Shown here in pieces: positions 18,401-48,637 of a stretch of DNA of 64,000 bases. Source of the DNA: Streptomyces zhihengii (GTDB lineage: Bacteria > Actinomycetota > Actinomycetes > Streptomycetales > Streptomycetaceae); assembly GCF_016919245.1 (NCBI RefSeq), contig NZ_JAFEJA010000002.1:1304501-1368500 (forward strand). Reading direction: 5' to 3'. Within the stretch, counting starts at the first letter, position 1. The number at the start of each line of letters is the position of its first letter. Position numbers and translations under genes: made by a program. The notes under the pieces were generated by a model. It made no database searches. It saw only the letters and a list, made by a program, of their open reading frames with translations, and had not been told where the DNA came from.

Positions 18401-21400
18401 CGGACACTGGATCCTCGTCGTATCCGACGTCCCCGGCGCGCAGCCGTGGAACGAGGCCGCCGAGCGCGCGCTGCGTGACGCGGGCGCCCGGGTCACCGTC
18501 CTCGCCCCCGACACCACGGCGGCCGACCGGCACACCCTCGCCGCCGACCTCGGCGGCGCCGCCGTCACCGGCGTCCTCTCGCTGCTGGCGCTCGACGGAC
18601 GGACCCACCCCGGGCTGACCACCGTCACCAGCGGCTACGCCGCCACGCTCGCCCTCGTCCAGGCCGCGGCCGACAGCGACCTCGGCGCGCCGGTCTGGTG
18701 CGCCACCCGGGGAGCCGTCGGCACCCGCCCCGACGAGCCGCCGGCCGACGCCGCGCAGGCCCAGTTGTGGGGCCTCGGCCGGGTCGTCGCCCTGGAGCAG
18801 CCCCGCCTGTGGGGCGGCATGCTCGACCTGCCGGAGGAGCCGGACACCGCCTCGCGGCGCCGTCTCGCCGCCGCGCTCTCCGGGCTCGACGGCGAGGACC
18901 AGCTCGCGCTCCGGCCCACCGGGCTGCTCGCCCGCCGCATGCTGCGGGCACCCCTCGGCGGCGCGGTCCCGCCGCGCGACTGGCGGCCCGAGGGCACCGT
19001 CCTCGTCACCGGCGGCACGGGCGCCCTCGGCACCCACATCGCCCGCTGGCTGGCCCGCAACGGGGCCCCGCACCTCCTCCTGCTCAGCCGCCGGGGACCG
19101 GACGCTCCGGGAGCATCCGAACTCGTCACCGAACTGGCCGAGTCGGGCACCCGCGTCACGCTCGCCGCCTGCGACATCGCCGACCGGGACGCCCTCGCCG
19201 CCGAACTCGCCCGCGTCCCCGGCGACCTGCCGCTCACGGCCGTGTTCCACACCGCCGCCGTCCTGGACGACGGCGTCGTCGACGCCCTCGACGCCGACCG
19301 GGTCGAGCGGGTGCTGCGCGTGAAGACGCATGGCGCGCTCAACCTCCACGAGCTGACGAGCGGCCTGGACCTCACCGCCTTCGTCCTCTTCTCCTCGTTC
19401 GCGGCCACCTTCGGCACCCCGGGGCTCGGCAACTACGCGCCCGGCAACGTCCACCTCGAAGCCCTCGCCGAGCAGCGCCGCGCGGCCGGGCTGCCCGCGA
19501 CCGCCGTCGCCTGGGGCACCTGGGCCGGAGCCGGCATGGCCGAGGGCGCGGTCGGCGACCGGGCGCGCCGCCACGGCGTGTTCGCCCTGGACGCCGAGCC
19601 CGCGACCCGGGCGCTCCAGCAGATCCTCGACCACGACGAGACCTGCCCCGTCGTCATCGACATGCGGTGGGACCGCTTCGCCGTGGTGTTCACCTCCGAG
19701 CGGCCCAGCAGGCTGCTGGACGAGATCCCCGAGGCCCGCAGCGCGCTCTTCGAGGCCGACGCGGCGGCGGCGGCGGAGGACGACGAGCAGGAGGCGTCCG
19801 AGCTGGTCGGCCGGCTGGCCGCCCTGCCCGAGGCCGACCGGCGCCGCGAACTCACCGAACTGGTGCGCCGCAACGCCGCACTCGTCCTCGGCCACGACGA
19901 CCCCGCCTCCGTCGACGAGAGCCGTGCCTTCCGGCACCTCGGCTTCGACTCGCTGACCGCCGTCGAACTGCGCAACCGCCTCAACAGCCTCACCGGCCTG
20001 CGCCTGCCGGCCTCCCTGGTCTTCGACTATCCGACGCCGGCCGGGCTCGCCGCCCATCTCCACACCGAACTCCTCGGCGAGGGCGCCGAGTCGGCCGTCA
20101 CCGTCCGGCAGGGCGGCACGGCGGGGCACGACGACCCGGTCGTCGTCGTCGGCATGGCCTGCCGCCTTCCCGGCGGGGTCGCGTCGCCGGAGGACCTGTG
20201 GCGGCTCGTCGCCGGAGAAGGGGACGCCATCTCGCCGCTGCCCGCCGGCCGCGGCTGGGACATCGAGACGCTGTACGACCCCGACCCGGCGGCGACCGGC
20301 CGCACCTACGTCCGCGAAGGCGGGTTCGTGCACGACGCGGACCGGTTCGACCCGGAGTTCTTCGGGATCTCGCCGCGTGAGGCGCTGGCGATGGACCCGC
20401 AGCAGCGCCTGCTGCTGGAGACGTCCTGGGAGGTGCTGGAGAGCGCGGGGATCGACCCCACGTCGCTCAAGGGCAGCCGGACCGGTGTCTTCGCCGGGAT
20501 GACGCACCACAACTACGGCGTCACCCACCCCGCCCTGCCCGTCCCGGAGGGGCTGGAGGGCTACCGGATGACCGGCAGCACCGCGAGCGTCGCCTCGGGC
20601 CGTGTCTCCTACACCTTCGGCTTCGAGGGCCCCGCCGTCACCGTCGACACCGCGTGCTCGTCGTCGCTGGTCGCCCTGCACCTGGCCGTGCAGGCGATCC
20701 GGCAGGGCGAGTGCACGATGGCGCTCGCGGGCGGTGTGACCGTCATGGCGTCGCCCGCCGCGTTCACCGAGTTCAGCCGTCAGCGCGGCCTGTCGCCGGA
20801 CGGCCGGTGCAAGGCGTTCGCGGACGCGGCCGACGGTTTCGGCCTCGCCGAGGGCGTGGGCATGCTCCTCGTGGAGCGGCTGTCGGACGCGCGGCGCAAC
20901 GGTCACCGGGTGCTGGCGGTGGTGCGGGGTTCGGCAGTGAACCAGGACGGCGCCTCCAACGGGCTCACCGCCCCCAACGGCCCCTCGCAGCAGCGCGTCA
21001 TCCGCCAGGCCCTCGCCAACGCCGGTCTGGCGGCGGGCGACGTGGACGCGGTGGAGACCCACGGCACCGGCACCAAGCTGGGCGACCCCATCGAGGCGCA
21101 GGCCCTCATGGCCACCTACGGCCGCGACCGGGACCCCGCGCAGCCCCTGCGGATCGGCTCGGTCAAGTCCAACATCGGCCACGCGCAGGCGGCGGCGGGT
21201 GTCGCCGGTGTGATCAAGACGGTGATGGCGATGCGGCACGGGGTGCTGCCCCGCACCCTGCACGTCGACGCCCCCTCGTCGCACATCGACTGGTCGGAGG
21301 GCGCGGTCTCGCTCCTGACCGCGGCGGAGCCGTGGCCCGAAACCGGACGCCCGCGCCGGGCCGGTGTCTCCTCCTTCGGCATCAGCGGCACCAATGTGCA

Positions 21401-24400
21401 CGTGCTGTTCGAGCAGCCCGCGGCCGACGAGGCCCCCGCCGAACGGCCCGCACCGGCCGGCGCGGCACACGGAGTCGTGCCCTGGGCGCTCACCGCCGGG
21501 TCCGACGCATCCTTGCGACGCCTGGCACTCCGCCTCCACGCCCACGCCGAGAGCCGGCCCGACGAAGCCCCCGCCGCCGTCGCCGGTGCGCTGGTGCGGT
21601 CGCGGGCGCGGCTGGAGCGGCGCGCGGTGGTGGTGGGACGCGACCGCGACGAGCTGCTCGCCGGTCTGCGTGCCGTGGCCGCGGGTGAGCCGGGTGTGGT
21701 GTCGGGTGTGGCGGGTGCGGGTGCGGGTTCGCGTCCGGTGTTCGTGTTCCCGGGGCAGGGGGCGCAGTGGTCGCGGATGGGGCTGGAACTGGCGGACGCC
21801 TTCCCGGTGTTCGCCGCCTCGCTCGACGCGTGTGCGCAGGCGCTGGGGCCGTTCACGGACTGGGATCTGCGCACCGAACTCGCGGGGGATCTCGCCCGCG
21901 TCGATGTGGTGCAGCCCGCGTCGTGGGCGGTGATGGTGTCACTGGCACGGCTGTGGGAGTCCTTCGGTGTGACCCCGGCCGCCGTGGTGGGCCACTCGCA
22001 GGGCGAGATCGCCGCCGCGGTGGTGGCGGGCGGACTCTCCCTGGAGGACGGTGCGCGGATCGTCGCCGAGCGCAGCCGGATCATCGGCGAACGGCTCGCT
22101 GGACGCGGCGGTATGGCGTCCGTCGCCCTGCCTGCGGACGCTGTGCGGGAGCGGGTCGAGGGCTACGGTGACCGCCTCGCGGTCGCCGCCGTCAACGGGC
22201 CGTCCTCGACGGTGGTTTCGGGTGAGCCGGCCGCGCTCGACGAGCTGCTGAGCATGCTGGAGTCGGAGGGTGTGCGGGTCCGGCGGATCGCCGTGGACTA
22301 CGCCTCCCACTCCTCCCACGTCGAGTCCATCCGCGACGAACTGCTGGAGGTCCTCGCCCCCGTCGCGCCCCGCACCGCCACCGTCCCGTTCTACTCGACG
22401 GTGACCGGCGGTCCGATCGACACCGCCACGCTCGATGCCGCGTACTGGGTGCGGAATCTGCGCGGGACGGTCGAGTTCGAGGCGACGGTCCGCGCGCTGA
22501 TCGGCGACGGGCTGACCGCTTTCGTCGAGTGCAGCGCCCACCCCGTCCTCGCTCTCGGTGTGGAGGAGTCGGGCGCGTCCAGCGTCGTCGGTTCGCTGCG
22601 GCGCGACGACGGTGGCGCCCAGCGGTTCGTCACCTCCCTCGCGCAGGCCTTCACCACCGGGCTCCCCGTCGACTGGTCCTCGCTGGTCGCCGACGGTTCG
22701 ACGGTCGATCTCCCGACGTACCCGTTCCAGGGAACCCGCTTCTGGCTGGAGGCGGGTGAGCTTCCCGCCACCGCCGTGTCGCGGGACGAGGTGGAGGAGC
22801 GGTTCTGGGAGGCCGTCGAGCGCGAGGACCTGGAGTCGCTGGCGCGCTCGCTCGATCTGGACGGCGAGAATCTGCGCCCCCTGGTGCCGGCGCTGGCGTC
22901 GTGGCGGCGGGCGAGCCGCCAGGAGTCCGTGATCGACTCCTGGCGCTACAAGACCGCCTGGCGGCCGCTGGCCGGCCTCGACGACGGGTCCGCGCTCTCC
23001 GGTACCTGGCTCGTGGTCGCTCCCGTGACCGAGCGCGCGGGCACGACGCCCGCCCTCACCCGGGCCCTGGAGGCCCGGGGCGCGGACGTCTGCCTGCTGG
23101 AGGTGTCCGCCGGGGACGCCGACCGGGCCAAACTGGCGGCCAGGATCGCCGAGGTGGCGGGCGAGGGCGTGCGGCTGTCCGGTGTCGTCGCCCTGTGGGG
23201 TCTCGACGACGCCCCGCACCCCGACTTCCCTGCTCTGAGCGGCGGTTCGCTCGGGGGCCTCACCCTGCTCCAGGCCCTCCACGACCTGGGCGCCGAGGCG
23301 CCGCTGTGGCTGTTCACCCGGGACGCCGTGGCCGTGTCCGACACGGACCGCCTCACCGGTGCCGCCCAGGCCCAGCTCTGGGGCTGGGGCCGGGTGGCCG
23401 CGCTGGAGCACCCGAAGCTGTGGGGCGGTCTCGTGGACCTGCCCGCGGCGGCGGACGAGCGTGCCCTGTGGCTCGCGACGGCCGCGCTGGCCGCAGCCCC
23501 CGGCGAGGACCAGCTCGCCGTCCGGGCGGCCGGGGTGTTCGGGCGCCGGCTGGTGCGCTCCCTGCTCGCGGGCCGGACACCCGGCCGCACCTGGGCTCCG
23601 CGCGGCACGGTCCTGGTGACCGGCGGCAGCGGCGGCATCGGCGGGCACCTGGCGCGCTGGCTGGCGCGGGGCGGGGCCGAGCGCCTCGTGCTCGTCAGCC
23701 GGCGCGGCGAGGACGCGATCGGCGCGCCCCAACTGGCAGCCGCCATAGAGGAATTGGGTGCCGAGACGGTGTTCGCGGCCTGCGACATCGCCGACCGCGA
23801 CGCCCTCGCCGCCGTGGTGCGGCAGGTCGAGGCGGACGGACCGCCCGTCACCGCCGTCGTGCACGCCGCGGCCCACATCGAACTGGGCATGCTCGCGGAC
23901 ACCACCGCCGGCGCGCTGTCGGAGATCTGCCGGGCCAAGGTGCTCGGCGCCGAGAACCTGGACGCGGTCTTCGCCGGGCGGGACCTCGACGCGTTCGTGC
24001 TCTTCTCGTCCATCGCCGGGTTCTGGGGCAGCGGGGACCACGGCGCCTACGCCGCCGCCAACGCCCACCTCGACACGCTCGCCGAACGCCGCCGGGCACG
24101 GGGGCTGCGGGCGAGCTCCGTCGCCTGGGGCATCTGGGACGCCGCGAACGACTGGGACGAGCGCAACACCGAGATGCGGGCGCTGAAGAACGAGAAGTCC
24201 AGCCGGCACGGGCTGCCGCTGCTCGACGCGGAGCAGGCGTTCACCGCGCTGCGGCGCATCATCGACCACGACGAGACGGTGGTCGCCGTCGCCGACGTGG
24301 ACTGGGACCGCTTCGTCGCCCTGTTCACCATGGCCAGGGAATCCGTCCTGCTCACGGAGGTGCCGGAGGCCGCACGCGCCCTGGAGTCCCCCGAGGAGCC

Positions 24401-24968
24401 CACGGCGGGACCCGACGGGGCCGACGGGCTCGCCCGGCGGCTCGACGGGCTCTCCCGGCCCGAGCAGGCGCACCTCCTGCTGGAACTGGTCCGCGCCCAG
24501 GCCGCCGCCGTCCTCGGGCACGGCCCGCAGGCGGAGGCCGTCGATCCGGGGCGGGCGTTCCGGGAGATGGGCTTCGACTCGCTGACGGCGGTGGAGCTGC
24601 GCAACCGGCTCGCCTCCGCCACCGGTCTGAAACTGCCCGCCACCCTCGTCTTCGACCACCCCTCGCCGCTGGAGCTCGCCGCACGGCTGCGCGCCCTGCT
24701 GCTGCCCGACGACGACTCCGCCCACCCGCTCGCCCTGCTCCGGCTCGGCGACTTCGAGGCCGCGCTCGCCGCCTCCCCGCCCGACCCGGCCACCAGGCAG
24801 CAGCTCGCCCGCCGGCTCCAGGGCCTGCTGTGGAGCTGGTCCGAGGAGGGCGGCCCCGCCGACGGCGCCGCCGCCGGACAGGGCGACGCCACCGCCCCCG
24901 TGGACGTGGCCTCGGCCTCCGCCGACGAACTGTTCGACCTGATCGACAGGGGACTGGATCCCTCGTGA
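15405..24968 (+). CDS. Modular type I PKS, PKS-C: KS-AT-KR-ACP, KS-AT-KR-ACP
   Basis: Two ketoreducing modules in 3,187 residues. ATG 15405 has GGTGAG eight bases upstream, 28 bases after the PKS-B stop, and opens with the docking head [18 protein letters not shown]. Module 1: KS about 35-459 with [10 protein letters not shown] about 580-918 with GHSQGE and YASH (methylmalonyl); KR about 985-1,430 with VLDD and Pro at the 144 position (GTPGLGNY), so B-type, probably B2, with YAPGN carrying the catalytic Tyr and Asn; [11 protein letters not shown] near 1,515. Module 2: KS about 1,578-2,004; AT about 2,114-2,448, methylmalonyl; KR about 2,520-2,975 with [11 protein letters not shown] (Trp141 and His146 equivalents, no LDD), so probably A2; [11 protein letters not shown] near 3,060. 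Both modules should leave alpha-methyl beta-hydroxy units with opposite hydroxyl configurations. The tail, [13 protein letters not shown], pairs in type with the PKS-D head. Both ATs share near-identical DNA with other methylmalonyl ATs of the cluster. Confidence 0.96.
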   Translation: MTTNEDKLRDYLKRATTDLRQARRRISELEERDHEPVAIIGMACRYPGDVRSPEDLWRLVDEGRDAVSGFPTDRGWDLDALYDPELRTPGTSYVREGGFLHDAAEFDGELFGISPREALAMDPQQRILLETTWEAVERAAIAPAHLKGSDTGVFIGAGHPGYGVTFGQSDLPEGVEGYSMTGKAASVVTGRISYTLGLEGPAVTVDTACSSSLVALHLAVTALRKGECSLAVAGGVTVMPTPELFAEFSRQRGLSQDGRCKAFAASADGTGWAEGVGVLLVERLSDARRNGHRVLAVVRGSAVNQDGASNGLTAPNGPSQQRVIRQALANAGLASHQVDAVEAHGTGTTLGDPIEAQALLATYGQGRDPEQPLWLGSLKSNIGHSQAAAGVGGVIKMVMALRHGTLPRTLHADEPTPRVDWDAGAVSLLTDARPWPAGEEPRRAGISSFGVSGTNAHVVIEDAPAETPAEAPGTPDHPVAAHDAPTPATVPWTISAAGPKALRAQAARLLDHLTGHPTDREPVPADVARALTTTRAALGHRAVVVGTRPDDLLRGLRSLADGTPDADVAHGTAADGTPSPVFVFPGQGAQWSRMGLELADAFPVFAASLDACGQALGPFTDWDLRTELAGDLARVDVVQPASWAVMVSLARLWESFGVTPAAVVGHSQGEIAAAVVAGGLSLEDGARIVAERSRVIGERLAGRGGMASVALPADTVREKLDGYGDRLAVAAVNGPSSTVVSGEPAALDELLSMLESDGVRVRRIAVDYASHSSHVESIRDELLEVLAPVAPRTATVPFYSTVTGGPIDTDTLDAAYWVRNLRGTVEFEATVRALIADGLTAFVECSAHPVLAVGVEESGASTVVGSLRRDDGGAQRFVTSLAQAFVTGLPVDWSTLLGDGPVVDLPTYAFQRRSYWLARASVGTAAPRDPAEETFWDAVEREDLGALAASLDLDDDNLRPLLPALAGWRRRSREQTVTDSWRYSIAWRTLPDPAAARLDGHWILVVSDVPGAQPWNEAAERALRDAGARVTVLAPDTTAADRHTLAADLGGAAVTGVLSLLALDGRTHPGLTTVTSGYAATLALVQAAADSDLGAPVWCATRGAVGTRPDEPPADAAQAQLWGLGRVVALEQPRLWGGMLDLPEEPDTASRRRLAAALSGLDGEDQLALRPTGLLARRMLRAPLGGAVPPRDWRPEGTVLVTGGTGALGTHIARWLARNGAPHLLLLSRRGPDAPGASELVTELAESGTRVTLAACDIADRDALAAELARVPGDLPLTAVFHTAAVLDDGVVDALDADRVERVLRVKTHGALNLHELTSGLDLTAFVLFSSFAATFGTPGLGNYAPGNVHLEALAEQRRAAGLPATAVAWGTWAGAGMAEGAVGDRARRHGVFALDAEPATRALQQILDHDETCPVVIDMRWDRFAVVFTSERPSRLLDEIPEARSALFEADAAAAAEDDEQEASELVGRLAALPEADRRRELTELVRRNAALVLGHDDPASVDESRAFRHLGFDSLTAVELRNRLNSLTGLRLPASLVFDYPTPAGLAAHLHTELLGEGAESAVTVRQGGTAGHDDPVVVVGMACRLPGGVASPEDLWRLVAGEGDAISPLPAGRGWDIETLYDPDPAATGRTYVREGGFVHDADRFDPEFFGISPREALAMDPQQRLLLETSWEVLESAGIDPTSLKGSRTGVFAGMTHHNYGVTHPALPVPEGLEGYRMTGSTASVASGRVSYTFGFEGPAVTVDTACSSSLVALHLAVQAIRQGECTMALAGGVTVMASPAAFTEFSRQRGLSPDGRCKAFADAADGFGLAEGVGMLLVERLSDARRNGHRVLAVVRGSAVNQDGASNGLTAPNGPSQQRVIRQALANAGLAAGDVDAVETHGTGTKLGDPIEAQALMATYGRDRDPAQPLRIGSVKSNIGHAQAAAGVAGVIKTVMAMRHGVLPRTLHVDAPSSHIDWSEGAVSLLTAAEPWPETGRPRRAGVSSFGISGTNVHVLFEQPAADEAPAERPAPAGAAHGVVPWALTAGSDASLRRLALRLHAHAESRPDEAPAAVAGALVRSRARLERRAVVVGRDRDELLAGLRAVAAGEPGVVSGVAGAGAGSRPVFVFPGQGAQWSRMGLELADAFPVFAASLDACAQALGPFTDWDLRTELAGDLARVDVVQPASWAVMVSLARLWESFGVTPAAVVGHSQGEIAAAVVAGGLSLEDGARIVAERSRIIGERLAGRGGMASVALPADAVRERVEGYGDRLAVAAVNGPSSTVVSGEPAALDELLSMLESEGVRVRRIAVDYASHSSHVESIRDELLEVLAPVAPRTATVPFYSTVTGGPIDTATLDAAYWVRNLRGTVEFEATVRALIGDGLTAFVECSAHPVLALGVEESGASSVVGSLRRDDGGAQRFVTSLAQAFTTGLPVDWSSLVADGSTVDLPTYPFQGTRFWLEAGELPATAVSRDEVEERFWEAVEREDLESLARSLDLDGENLRPLVPALASWRRASRQESVIDSWRYKTAWRPLAGLDDGSALSGTWLVVAPVTERAGTTPALTRALEARGADVCLLEVSAGDADRAKLAARIAEVAGEGVRLSGVVALWGLDDAPHPDFPALSGGSLGGLTLLQALHDLGAEAPLWLFTRDAVAVSDTDRLTGAAQAQLWGWGRVAALEHPKLWGGLVDLPAAADERALWLATAALAAAPGEDQLAVRAAGVFGRRLVRSLLAGRTPGRTWAPRGTVLVTGGSGGIGGHLARWLARGGAERLVLVSRRGEDAIGAPQLAAAIEELGAETVFAACDIADRDALAAVVRQVEADGPPVTAVVHAAAHIELGMLADTTAGALSEICRAKVLGAENLDAVFAGRDLDAFVLFSSIAGFWGSGDHGAYAAANAHLDTLAERRRARGLRASSVAWGIWDAANDWDERNTEMRALKNEKSSRHGLPLLDAEQAFTALRRIIDHDETVVAVADVDWDRFVALFTMARESVLLTEVPEAARALESPEEPTAGPDGADGLARRLDGLSRPEQAHLLLELVRAQAAAVLGHGPQAEAVDPGRAFREMGFDSLTAVELRNRLASATGLKLPATLVFDHPSPLELAARLRALLLPDDDSAHPLALLRLGDFEAALAASPPDPATRQQLARRLQGLLWSWSEEGGPADGAAAGQGDATAPVDVASASADELFDLIDRGLDPS

Positions 24969-25021
24969 CCGAGACGGACCCCGCCTCCCGACGACCCGAA
25001 CCCCTGACTGGAGATCCCACG

Positions 25022-28000
25022 ATGTCGAACACGTCCACGCCGGCCGGCGAAGAGAAACTCCTCGACTATCTGCGCAAGGTCACCGCCGACCTCCAGCAGA
25101 CCCAGCAGCGGCTGCGCTCGGTCGAGTCCCGCGAGCACGAGCCGGTCGCCGTGGTCGCCATGGCCTGCCGCTTCCCCGGCGGGGTGCGCGACCCCGAGGA
25201 GCTGTGGCGGCTGGTGAGCGAGGGCGGCGACGCCATCGGCGCCTTCCCCGCCGACCGCGGCTGGGACCTGGCAGCCCTCCACGACCAGGACGCCGACCGC
25301 GAGGGCACCACCTACGTCACCCAGGGCGGCTTCCTCGACGGCGCCGACCAGTTCGACCCCGGGCTGTTCGGCATATCCCCGCGCGAGGCACTCGCCATGG
25401 ACCCGCAGCAGCGGCTCGTCCTGGAGACCGCCTGGGAGGTCTTCGAGCGCGGCGGCATCGACCCGCTGTCCCTGCGCGGCAGCGGCGTCGGCACCTTCGT
25501 GGGGGCCAACCCGCTCGACTACCGCTCCGGGCTGACCACCGTGCCCGACGGCTTCGAGGGACACCTGCTGACCGGCGGCGCCGCGAGCGTCGTCTCCGGC
25601 CGCATCGCCTACACCTTCGGCCTGGAGGGCCCCGCGGTCACCCTCGACACCGCGTGCTCCTCCTCCCTGGTCGCCCTGCACCTGGCCGTGCAGGCGCTGC
25701 GCCGCGGAGAGTGCGACCTCGCCGTCGCCGGCGGCGTCGCGGTCATGTCGACGCCCGCCGAGTTCGTCGGCTTCAGCCGGCAGCGCGGACTGTCCGCCGA
25801 CGGCCGCTGCCGCGCGTTCTCCGCCGACGCCGACGGCATGGGCCTCGGCGAGGGCGTCGGCCTCGTCCTGGTGGAACGGCTGGCCGACGCCCGCCGCAAC
25901 GGCCACGAGATCCTGGCCGTCGTCCGCGGCTCCGCCGTCAACCAGGACGGCGCCTCCAACGGGCTCACCGCGCCGAGCGCGCCCGCCCAGGCGCGCGTCA
26001 TCGAGGCCGCGCTCCAGGACGCCCGGCTCGCACCCGACCAGATCGACGCCGTCGAGACCCACGGCACCGGCACGAAGCTCGGCGACCCGATCGAGGCCGG
26101 CGCGCTGCTCGCCACCTACGGCCGGAACCGCCCGCAGGACCGGCCGCTGTGGATCGGCTCGCTGAAGTCCAACATCGGCCACGCGCAGGCCGCCGCAGGC
26201 ATCGGCGGCGTCATCAAGACCGTCCAGGCCATGCGTCACGGACTGCTGCCGCGGACCCTGCACGCCGAGCGGCCCACCCCCGAGGTCGACTGGTCCGACG
26301 CCTCGGTCACCCCGCTGACCGAGAACCTGCCCTGGCCCGACCGCGACCGGCCGCGCCGCGCGGGCGTCTCCGCGTTCGGCATGAGCGGCACCAACGCCCA
26401 CGTCATCCTCGAACAGCCGGACCCCGCCGACCGCCCGGCGCCCGCCGCAGCCACGGGCGAGCAGGCCGCGCCCGCCGCAGCCACGGGCGAGCAGGCCGCG
26501 CCCGCCGCAGCCACGGGCGAGCAGGCCGCGCCCGCCGACGGCAGGGCCCTCGCCTGGGTGGTGTCCGGCGCGACCGAGGCCGCCCTGCGCGAACAGGCCG
26601 CCCGGCTGCGGGGCTTCCTCGCCGACCGGCCCGGCACCGACGCGTCCGACGTCGCCCGGACACTCGTCACGGGCCGCGCCGCGCTGGACCACCGGGCCGC
26701 CGTCGTCGGCTCCGACCCGGCCGCCCTCCTCGACGGCCTCGCCGGCATCGCCACCTCGGGCGCCATCGCCTGCAACGGCACCGTCACCACCGGCTCCGTC
26801 CGCGAGGGCGCCACGCGCCCCGTGTTCGTCTTCCCCGGGCAGGGCGCGCAGTGGTCCGGCATGGCGCTGGCCCTCGCCGACGCCGAGCCCGCCTTCGCCG
26901 CCTCCCTGCACGCCTGCGCCGCGGCGCTGGAACCGCACGTCGACTGGGAGCTGTTCACCGAACTCGGCGGCCCCCTCGACCGGGTGGACGTCGTCCAGCC
27001 CGCCTCCTGGGCCGTCATGGTGTCCCTCGCCGAGCTGTGGCGGGCGCACGGCGTGGAGCCCGCCGCCGTCGTCGGCCACTCGCAGGGCGAGATCGCCGCC
27101 GCCGTCGTCGCCGGTGCGCTGTCGCTGGAGGACGGCGCCCTCGTCGTCGCCCGGCGCAGCAAGGTCATCGGACGCCGCCTGGCCGGCCTCGGCGGCATGG
27201 CCTCCCTGGCGCTCGGCCGCGAGGACACCGAGGAGCGCCTGCGCCCCTGGGCCGACCGGCTCGGCGTCGCCGCCGTCAACGGCAGCCGCGCCACCGTCGT
27301 CTCCGGCGAACCCGGCGCGATCGCCGAACTCGTCGCCGCCTGCGAGGCCGACGGCGTACGGGCCCGTGTCGTCCCCGTCGACTACGCCTCCCACTCCCCG
27401 CAGGTCGAGGCCGTGCGCGACGAACTCCTCGCCGAACTCGGCCCGATCACGCCCCGCGCCGCCCGGGTGCCGTTCCACTCCACCGTCGACGCCGGCCCCC
27501 GGCCCTTCGACACCACCGGGCTCGACGCCGCCTACTGGGTCCGCAACCTGCGCCGGACCGTGGAGTTCGCCCAGGTCGCCCGGCAGCTCGCGGACGCCGG
27601 CCACACCCTCTTCGTGGAGGCCGCCGCCCACCCCGTGCTCTCCTTCGCGATCGAGGAGACGACCGGCCCCGACACCGTCACCGTCGCCTCCCTGCGCCGC
27701 GGCGACGGCGGCCACGACCGCTTCCTGGCCTCCCTCGCCGAGGCGTTCGTCCACGGCGCCCCCGTCGACTGGACCCCCGCCCTCCCGGACGGCGCGCGGA
27801 CCACCCCGCTGCCCGCCTACGCCTTCCAGCACAAGCGCTACTGGCTGGAGCCGGAGCCCGCCGCCCTCGCCGCGGCCCCGCCGGCGGACCGCGCCGAGGC
27901 CCGCTTCTGGGAGGCCGTCGACCGGGGCGACCTCTCCGCCGTCACCGACACCCTCCGCCTGTCCGAGGGCGCCGGACTGCCGGAACTGCTGCCCGCCCTC

Positions 28001-30067
28001 GGCGCGTGGCGGCGCACCCGCCACGAGCAGGCCACCGTCGACGCCTGGCGCTACAAGACCGGCTGGCGTCCGCTCGGCCCCGCCCCCGCCGGACCCGCGC
28101 CCGCCGGGACCTGGCTGCTCGTCGCGCCCGAGGAGCAGGCGTCCGCACCCTTCGTCGCCGCGACACTGCGCGCCCTGGAGACGGACGGCGCCGACGTCCA
28201 CCTGCTGCCGGTCGCCTCCGCCGACGCCGACCGCGGCAAGCTCGCCGCCCGTCTGCACGAGGCCGTCGGCGACGGCCGGGACCTCGCCGGCGTGCTCAGC
28301 CTGTGGTCCCTCGACGGCGGCCCGCTGCCCGGCAGCCCGACCCTCAGCACGGCCACCCTCGGCACCCTCGCCGTCCTCCAGGCCCTCGCCGACACCGGTC
28401 TGACCGCGCCCCTGTGGTGCGTCACCCGGGGCGGCGTGGCCACCGACGACCGCACCCCCGCCGACCCGGTGCAGGCCGAACTCTGGGGCATGGGCCGCGT
28501 CGCCGCCCTGGAGAACCCCCGCCTGTGGGGCGGCCTCGTCGACCTGGACCCCGCCACCGACGACGCCACCGCCGCGCGCGAGATCGCCGCCGCCCTGCGC
28601 CGCACCGACGCCGAGGACCAGATCGCCGTACGCGGCGGGCGCCCCCTCGGCCGCCGCATGGTCCGCGACCTGGCAGCCGACCGCACCCCCGCGCGCACCT
28701 ACCGGCCGCGCGGCACCGTCCTCGTCACCGGCGGCACCGGCGCCCTCGGCAAGCTCCTCGCCCGCTGGCTCGCCAGCAACGGCGCCGAGCACCTCGTCCT
28801 CACCAGCCGGCGCGGACCCGGCGCCCCCGGCGCCGACGCCCTCGAAGCGGAACTGACCGGCCTCGGCGTCCGCGTGACCATCGCCGGCTGCGACATCGCC
28901 GACCACGGCCAACTGGCCGCGCTCGTCGACCGCGTCGAGGCCGACGGCCCGCCCGTCACCGCCGTCGTCCACACCGCCGCCCACATCGATCTCGGCCCCC
29001 TCCTGGAGACCACCGTCGAGGAGTTCACGGACGCCTACGACGCGAAGATCCGCGGCGCCCGCAACCTCGACCGCGTCTTCGAGGACCACGACCTCGACGC
29101 CTTCGTCCTCTACTCGTCCATCGCCGCCTTCTGGGGCAGCGGCCTGCACGGCTCCTACGCCGCCGCCAACGCCCACCTGGACGCCATGGCGCAGCAGCGC
29201 CGCGCCCGCGGCAAGGCCGCCGCCTCCCTCGCCTGGGGCGTGTGGCGGCCCGTGGACATCCAGGAGAGCTACGCCGCCGAACGCATGGCCATCAGCGAAC
29301 GCGCCCAGGCCCAGGGACTGCCGTTCCTGGAGCCCGACCTCGGCATCGAGGCGTTCCGCCAGGCCGTCGACCACGACGACGTCAACGTCGCCCTCGCCAA
29401 CATCGAATGGGACCGCTTCGTCTCCCTGTTCACCATGGCCCGCCCCACCCGCCTCCTCGACGACCTGCCCGAGGCCCGCGCCGCCCTGGAGCGGATCGCC
29501 GAGAGCGAGAAGCGCACCACGGACGACGAGGAGGAGGCCGAGACCCTGCGCGAGCGGCTCTCCGCGCTCACCGCCGAGGAGGCCGACCGGCACCTGCTCG
29601 ACCTGGTCCGCGAGCACGCCGCCGCCTCCCTCGGCCACGACGGCCCGGACGAGGTCCAGCCCGCGCGCGCCTTCCGCGACCTCGGCTTCGAATCGCTCAC
29701 CGCCGTCGAACTGCGCAACCGCCTCAACCGCGCCACCGGCCTGCGCCTCCCCGCCGGCCTGGTCTTCGACCACCCCACCCCGAACGCGGTGGCCGCGCTG
29801 CTGCGCACCGAACTCCTCGACGACGGGCCCGCCACCTCCGAGTCCCTCCACGCCCAGCTCGACCGCCTGGAGACCGTCCTCGCCCGGCTCGACGTCGACA
29901 CCGCCGAACGCGCGCCCGTGACCGCGCGGCTGCGGTCCCTGCTGGACCGCTGGACGGCCGGGGAGCCGGACGGCGCCGCCGGACCCGCCTCCGTCGCCGA
30001 ACAGCTGGAGTCCGCCAGCGACGAGGAGATGTTCGATTTCATCCGCCGGGAGTTCGGCCGCTCCTGA
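25022..30067 (+). CDS. Modular type I PKS, PKS-D: KS-AT-KR-ACP
   Basis: One ketoreducing module of 1,681 residues. The frame is open far upstream, inside PKS-C, but ATG 25022 is preceded by GGAG at eight bases and starts the docking head [17 protein letters not shown], so it is the start. KS about 40-463 with [15 protein letters not shown] and SNIGH; KS-AT linker with three perfect copies of the decapeptide [10 protein letters not shown] (residues 474-503); AT about 600-943 with GHSQGE and YASH (methylmalonyl), whose DNA uses more C-ending codons than the other methylmalonyl ATs and has not joined their conversion family; KR about 1,013-1,483 with [11 protein letters not shown] (Trp141 and His146 equivalents), A2-like; ACP with GFESLTAV near 1,560, having Glu where most sisters have Asp before the phosphopantetheine Ser. 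The tail, [14 protein letters not shown], fits the PKS-E head type. Confidence 0.96.
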   Translation: MSNTSTPAGEEKLLDYLRKVTADLQQTQQRLRSVESREHEPVAVVAMACRFPGGVRDPEELWRLVSEGGDAIGAFPADRGWDLAALHDQDADREGTTYVTQGGFLDGADQFDPGLFGISPREALAMDPQQRLVLETAWEVFERGGIDPLSLRGSGVGTFVGANPLDYRSGLTTVPDGFEGHLLTGGAASVVSGRIAYTFGLEGPAVTLDTACSSSLVALHLAVQALRRGECDLAVAGGVAVMSTPAEFVGFSRQRGLSADGRCRAFSADADGMGLGEGVGLVLVERLADARRNGHEILAVVRGSAVNQDGASNGLTAPSAPAQARVIEAALQDARLAPDQIDAVETHGTGTKLGDPIEAGALLATYGRNRPQDRPLWIGSLKSNIGHAQAAAGIGGVIKTVQAMRHGLLPRTLHAERPTPEVDWSDASVTPLTENLPWPDRDRPRRAGVSAFGMSGTNAHVILEQPDPADRPAPAAATGEQAAPAAATGEQAAPAAATGEQAAPADGRALAWVVSGATEAALREQAARLRGFLADRPGTDASDVARTLVTGRAALDHRAAVVGSDPAALLDGLAGIATSGAIACNGTVTTGSVREGATRPVFVFPGQGAQWSGMALALADAEPAFAASLHACAAALEPHVDWELFTELGGPLDRVDVVQPASWAVMVSLAELWRAHGVEPAAVVGHSQGEIAAAVVAGALSLEDGALVVARRSKVIGRRLAGLGGMASLALGREDTEERLRPWADRLGVAAVNGSRATVVSGEPGAIAELVAACEADGVRARVVPVDYASHSPQVEAVRDELLAELGPITPRAARVPFHSTVDAGPRPFDTTGLDAAYWVRNLRRTVEFAQVARQLADAGHTLFVEAAAHPVLSFAIEETTGPDTVTVASLRRGDGGHDRFLASLAEAFVHGAPVDWTPALPDGARTTPLPAYAFQHKRYWLEPEPAALAAAPPADRAEARFWEAVDRGDLSAVTDTLRLSEGAGLPELLPALGAWRRTRHEQATVDAWRYKTGWRPLGPAPAGPAPAGTWLLVAPEEQASAPFVAATLRALETDGADVHLLPVASADADRGKLAARLHEAVGDGRDLAGVLSLWSLDGGPLPGSPTLSTATLGTLAVLQALADTGLTAPLWCVTRGGVATDDRTPADPVQAELWGMGRVAALENPRLWGGLVDLDPATDDATAAREIAAALRRTDAEDQIAVRGGRPLGRRMVRDLAADRTPARTYRPRGTVLVTGGTGALGKLLARWLASNGAEHLVLTSRRGPGAPGADALEAELTGLGVRVTIAGCDIADHGQLAALVDRVEADGPPVTAVVHTAAHIDLGPLLETTVEEFTDAYDAKIRGARNLDRVFEDHDLDAFVLYSSIAAFWGSGLHGSYAAANAHLDAMAQQRRARGKAAASLAWGVWRPVDIQESYAAERMAISERAQAQGLPFLEPDLGIEAFRQAVDHDDVNVALANIEWDRFVSLFTMARPTRLLDDLPEARAALERIAESEKRTTDDEEEAETLRERLSALTAEEADRHLLDLVREHAAASLGHDGPDEVQPARAFRDLGFESLTAVELRNRLNRATGLRLPAGLVFDHPTPNAVAALLRTELLDDGPATSESLHAQLDRLETVLARLDVDTAERAPVTARLRSLLDRWTAGEPDGAAGPASVAEQLESASDEEMFDFIRREFGRS
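26441..26530 (+). repeat. Three perfect 30-bp tandem repeats in PKS-D
   Basis: A unit encoding [10 protein letters not shown] occurs three times without a single base change, followed by a seven-base partial copy. It is in frame, in the linker just after the KS (residues 474-503). The perfect identity suggests recent expansion. Confidence 0.95.
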
Positions 30068-30082
30068 GCGACCCCCCGGACC

Positions 30083-30120
30083 CGCCGGGCGGCGGCGGCC
30101 CTCCCCGCCGCCGCCCGGCG
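30083..30120. promoter_or_regulatory. Perfect 16-bp stem-loop between PKS-D and PKS-E
   Basis: Arms 30083-30098 and 30105-30120 (CGCCGGGCGGCGGCGG and exact complement), loop CCCTCC, no T-tract. It lies 15 bases after the PKS-D stop and 47 bases before the PKS-E GTG, in the largest gap of the PKS gene run. It could attenuate or process the long polycistronic mRNA, or be a partial terminator. Confidence 0.65.
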
Positions 30121-30167
30121 CCCAGACCTGACGACTGCTACGCCTGAACGACTCGTGGGAGACACCA

Positions 30168-48553
<18,386 letters not shown>

Positions 48554-48563
48554 ACGCCCCCGT

Positions 48564-48601
48564 CCCCGGCCGGTGCCCGTGCCGACGGGCACCGGCCGGG
48601 G
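48564..48601. terminator. Perfect 16-bp stem-loop between PKS-F and the thioesterase
   Basis: Arms 48564-48579 and 48586-48601 (CCCCGGCCGGTGCCCG and its exact complement) with a six-base loop, starting 10 bases after the PKS-F stop. There is no T-tract, which is common for Streptomyces terminators. It may terminate or attenuate the PKS transcript, or protect its 3' end; the thioesterase start lies 37 bases further on. Confidence 0.65.
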
Positions 48602-48637
48602 ACTCCCACGCACGACACCCAGGAGGCACCACCGCCC

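Noticed and set aside
22901..25021. Upstream extension of the PKS-D frame inside PKS-C
   Set aside because: It overlaps a proven PKS reading frame, encodes Arg/Pro-rich nonsense, and a good ribosome site and docking head define the start at 25022.
26441..26530. CRISPR-like array
   Set aside because: The 30-bp units are directly adjacent with no spacers and are in frame within a PKS linker.
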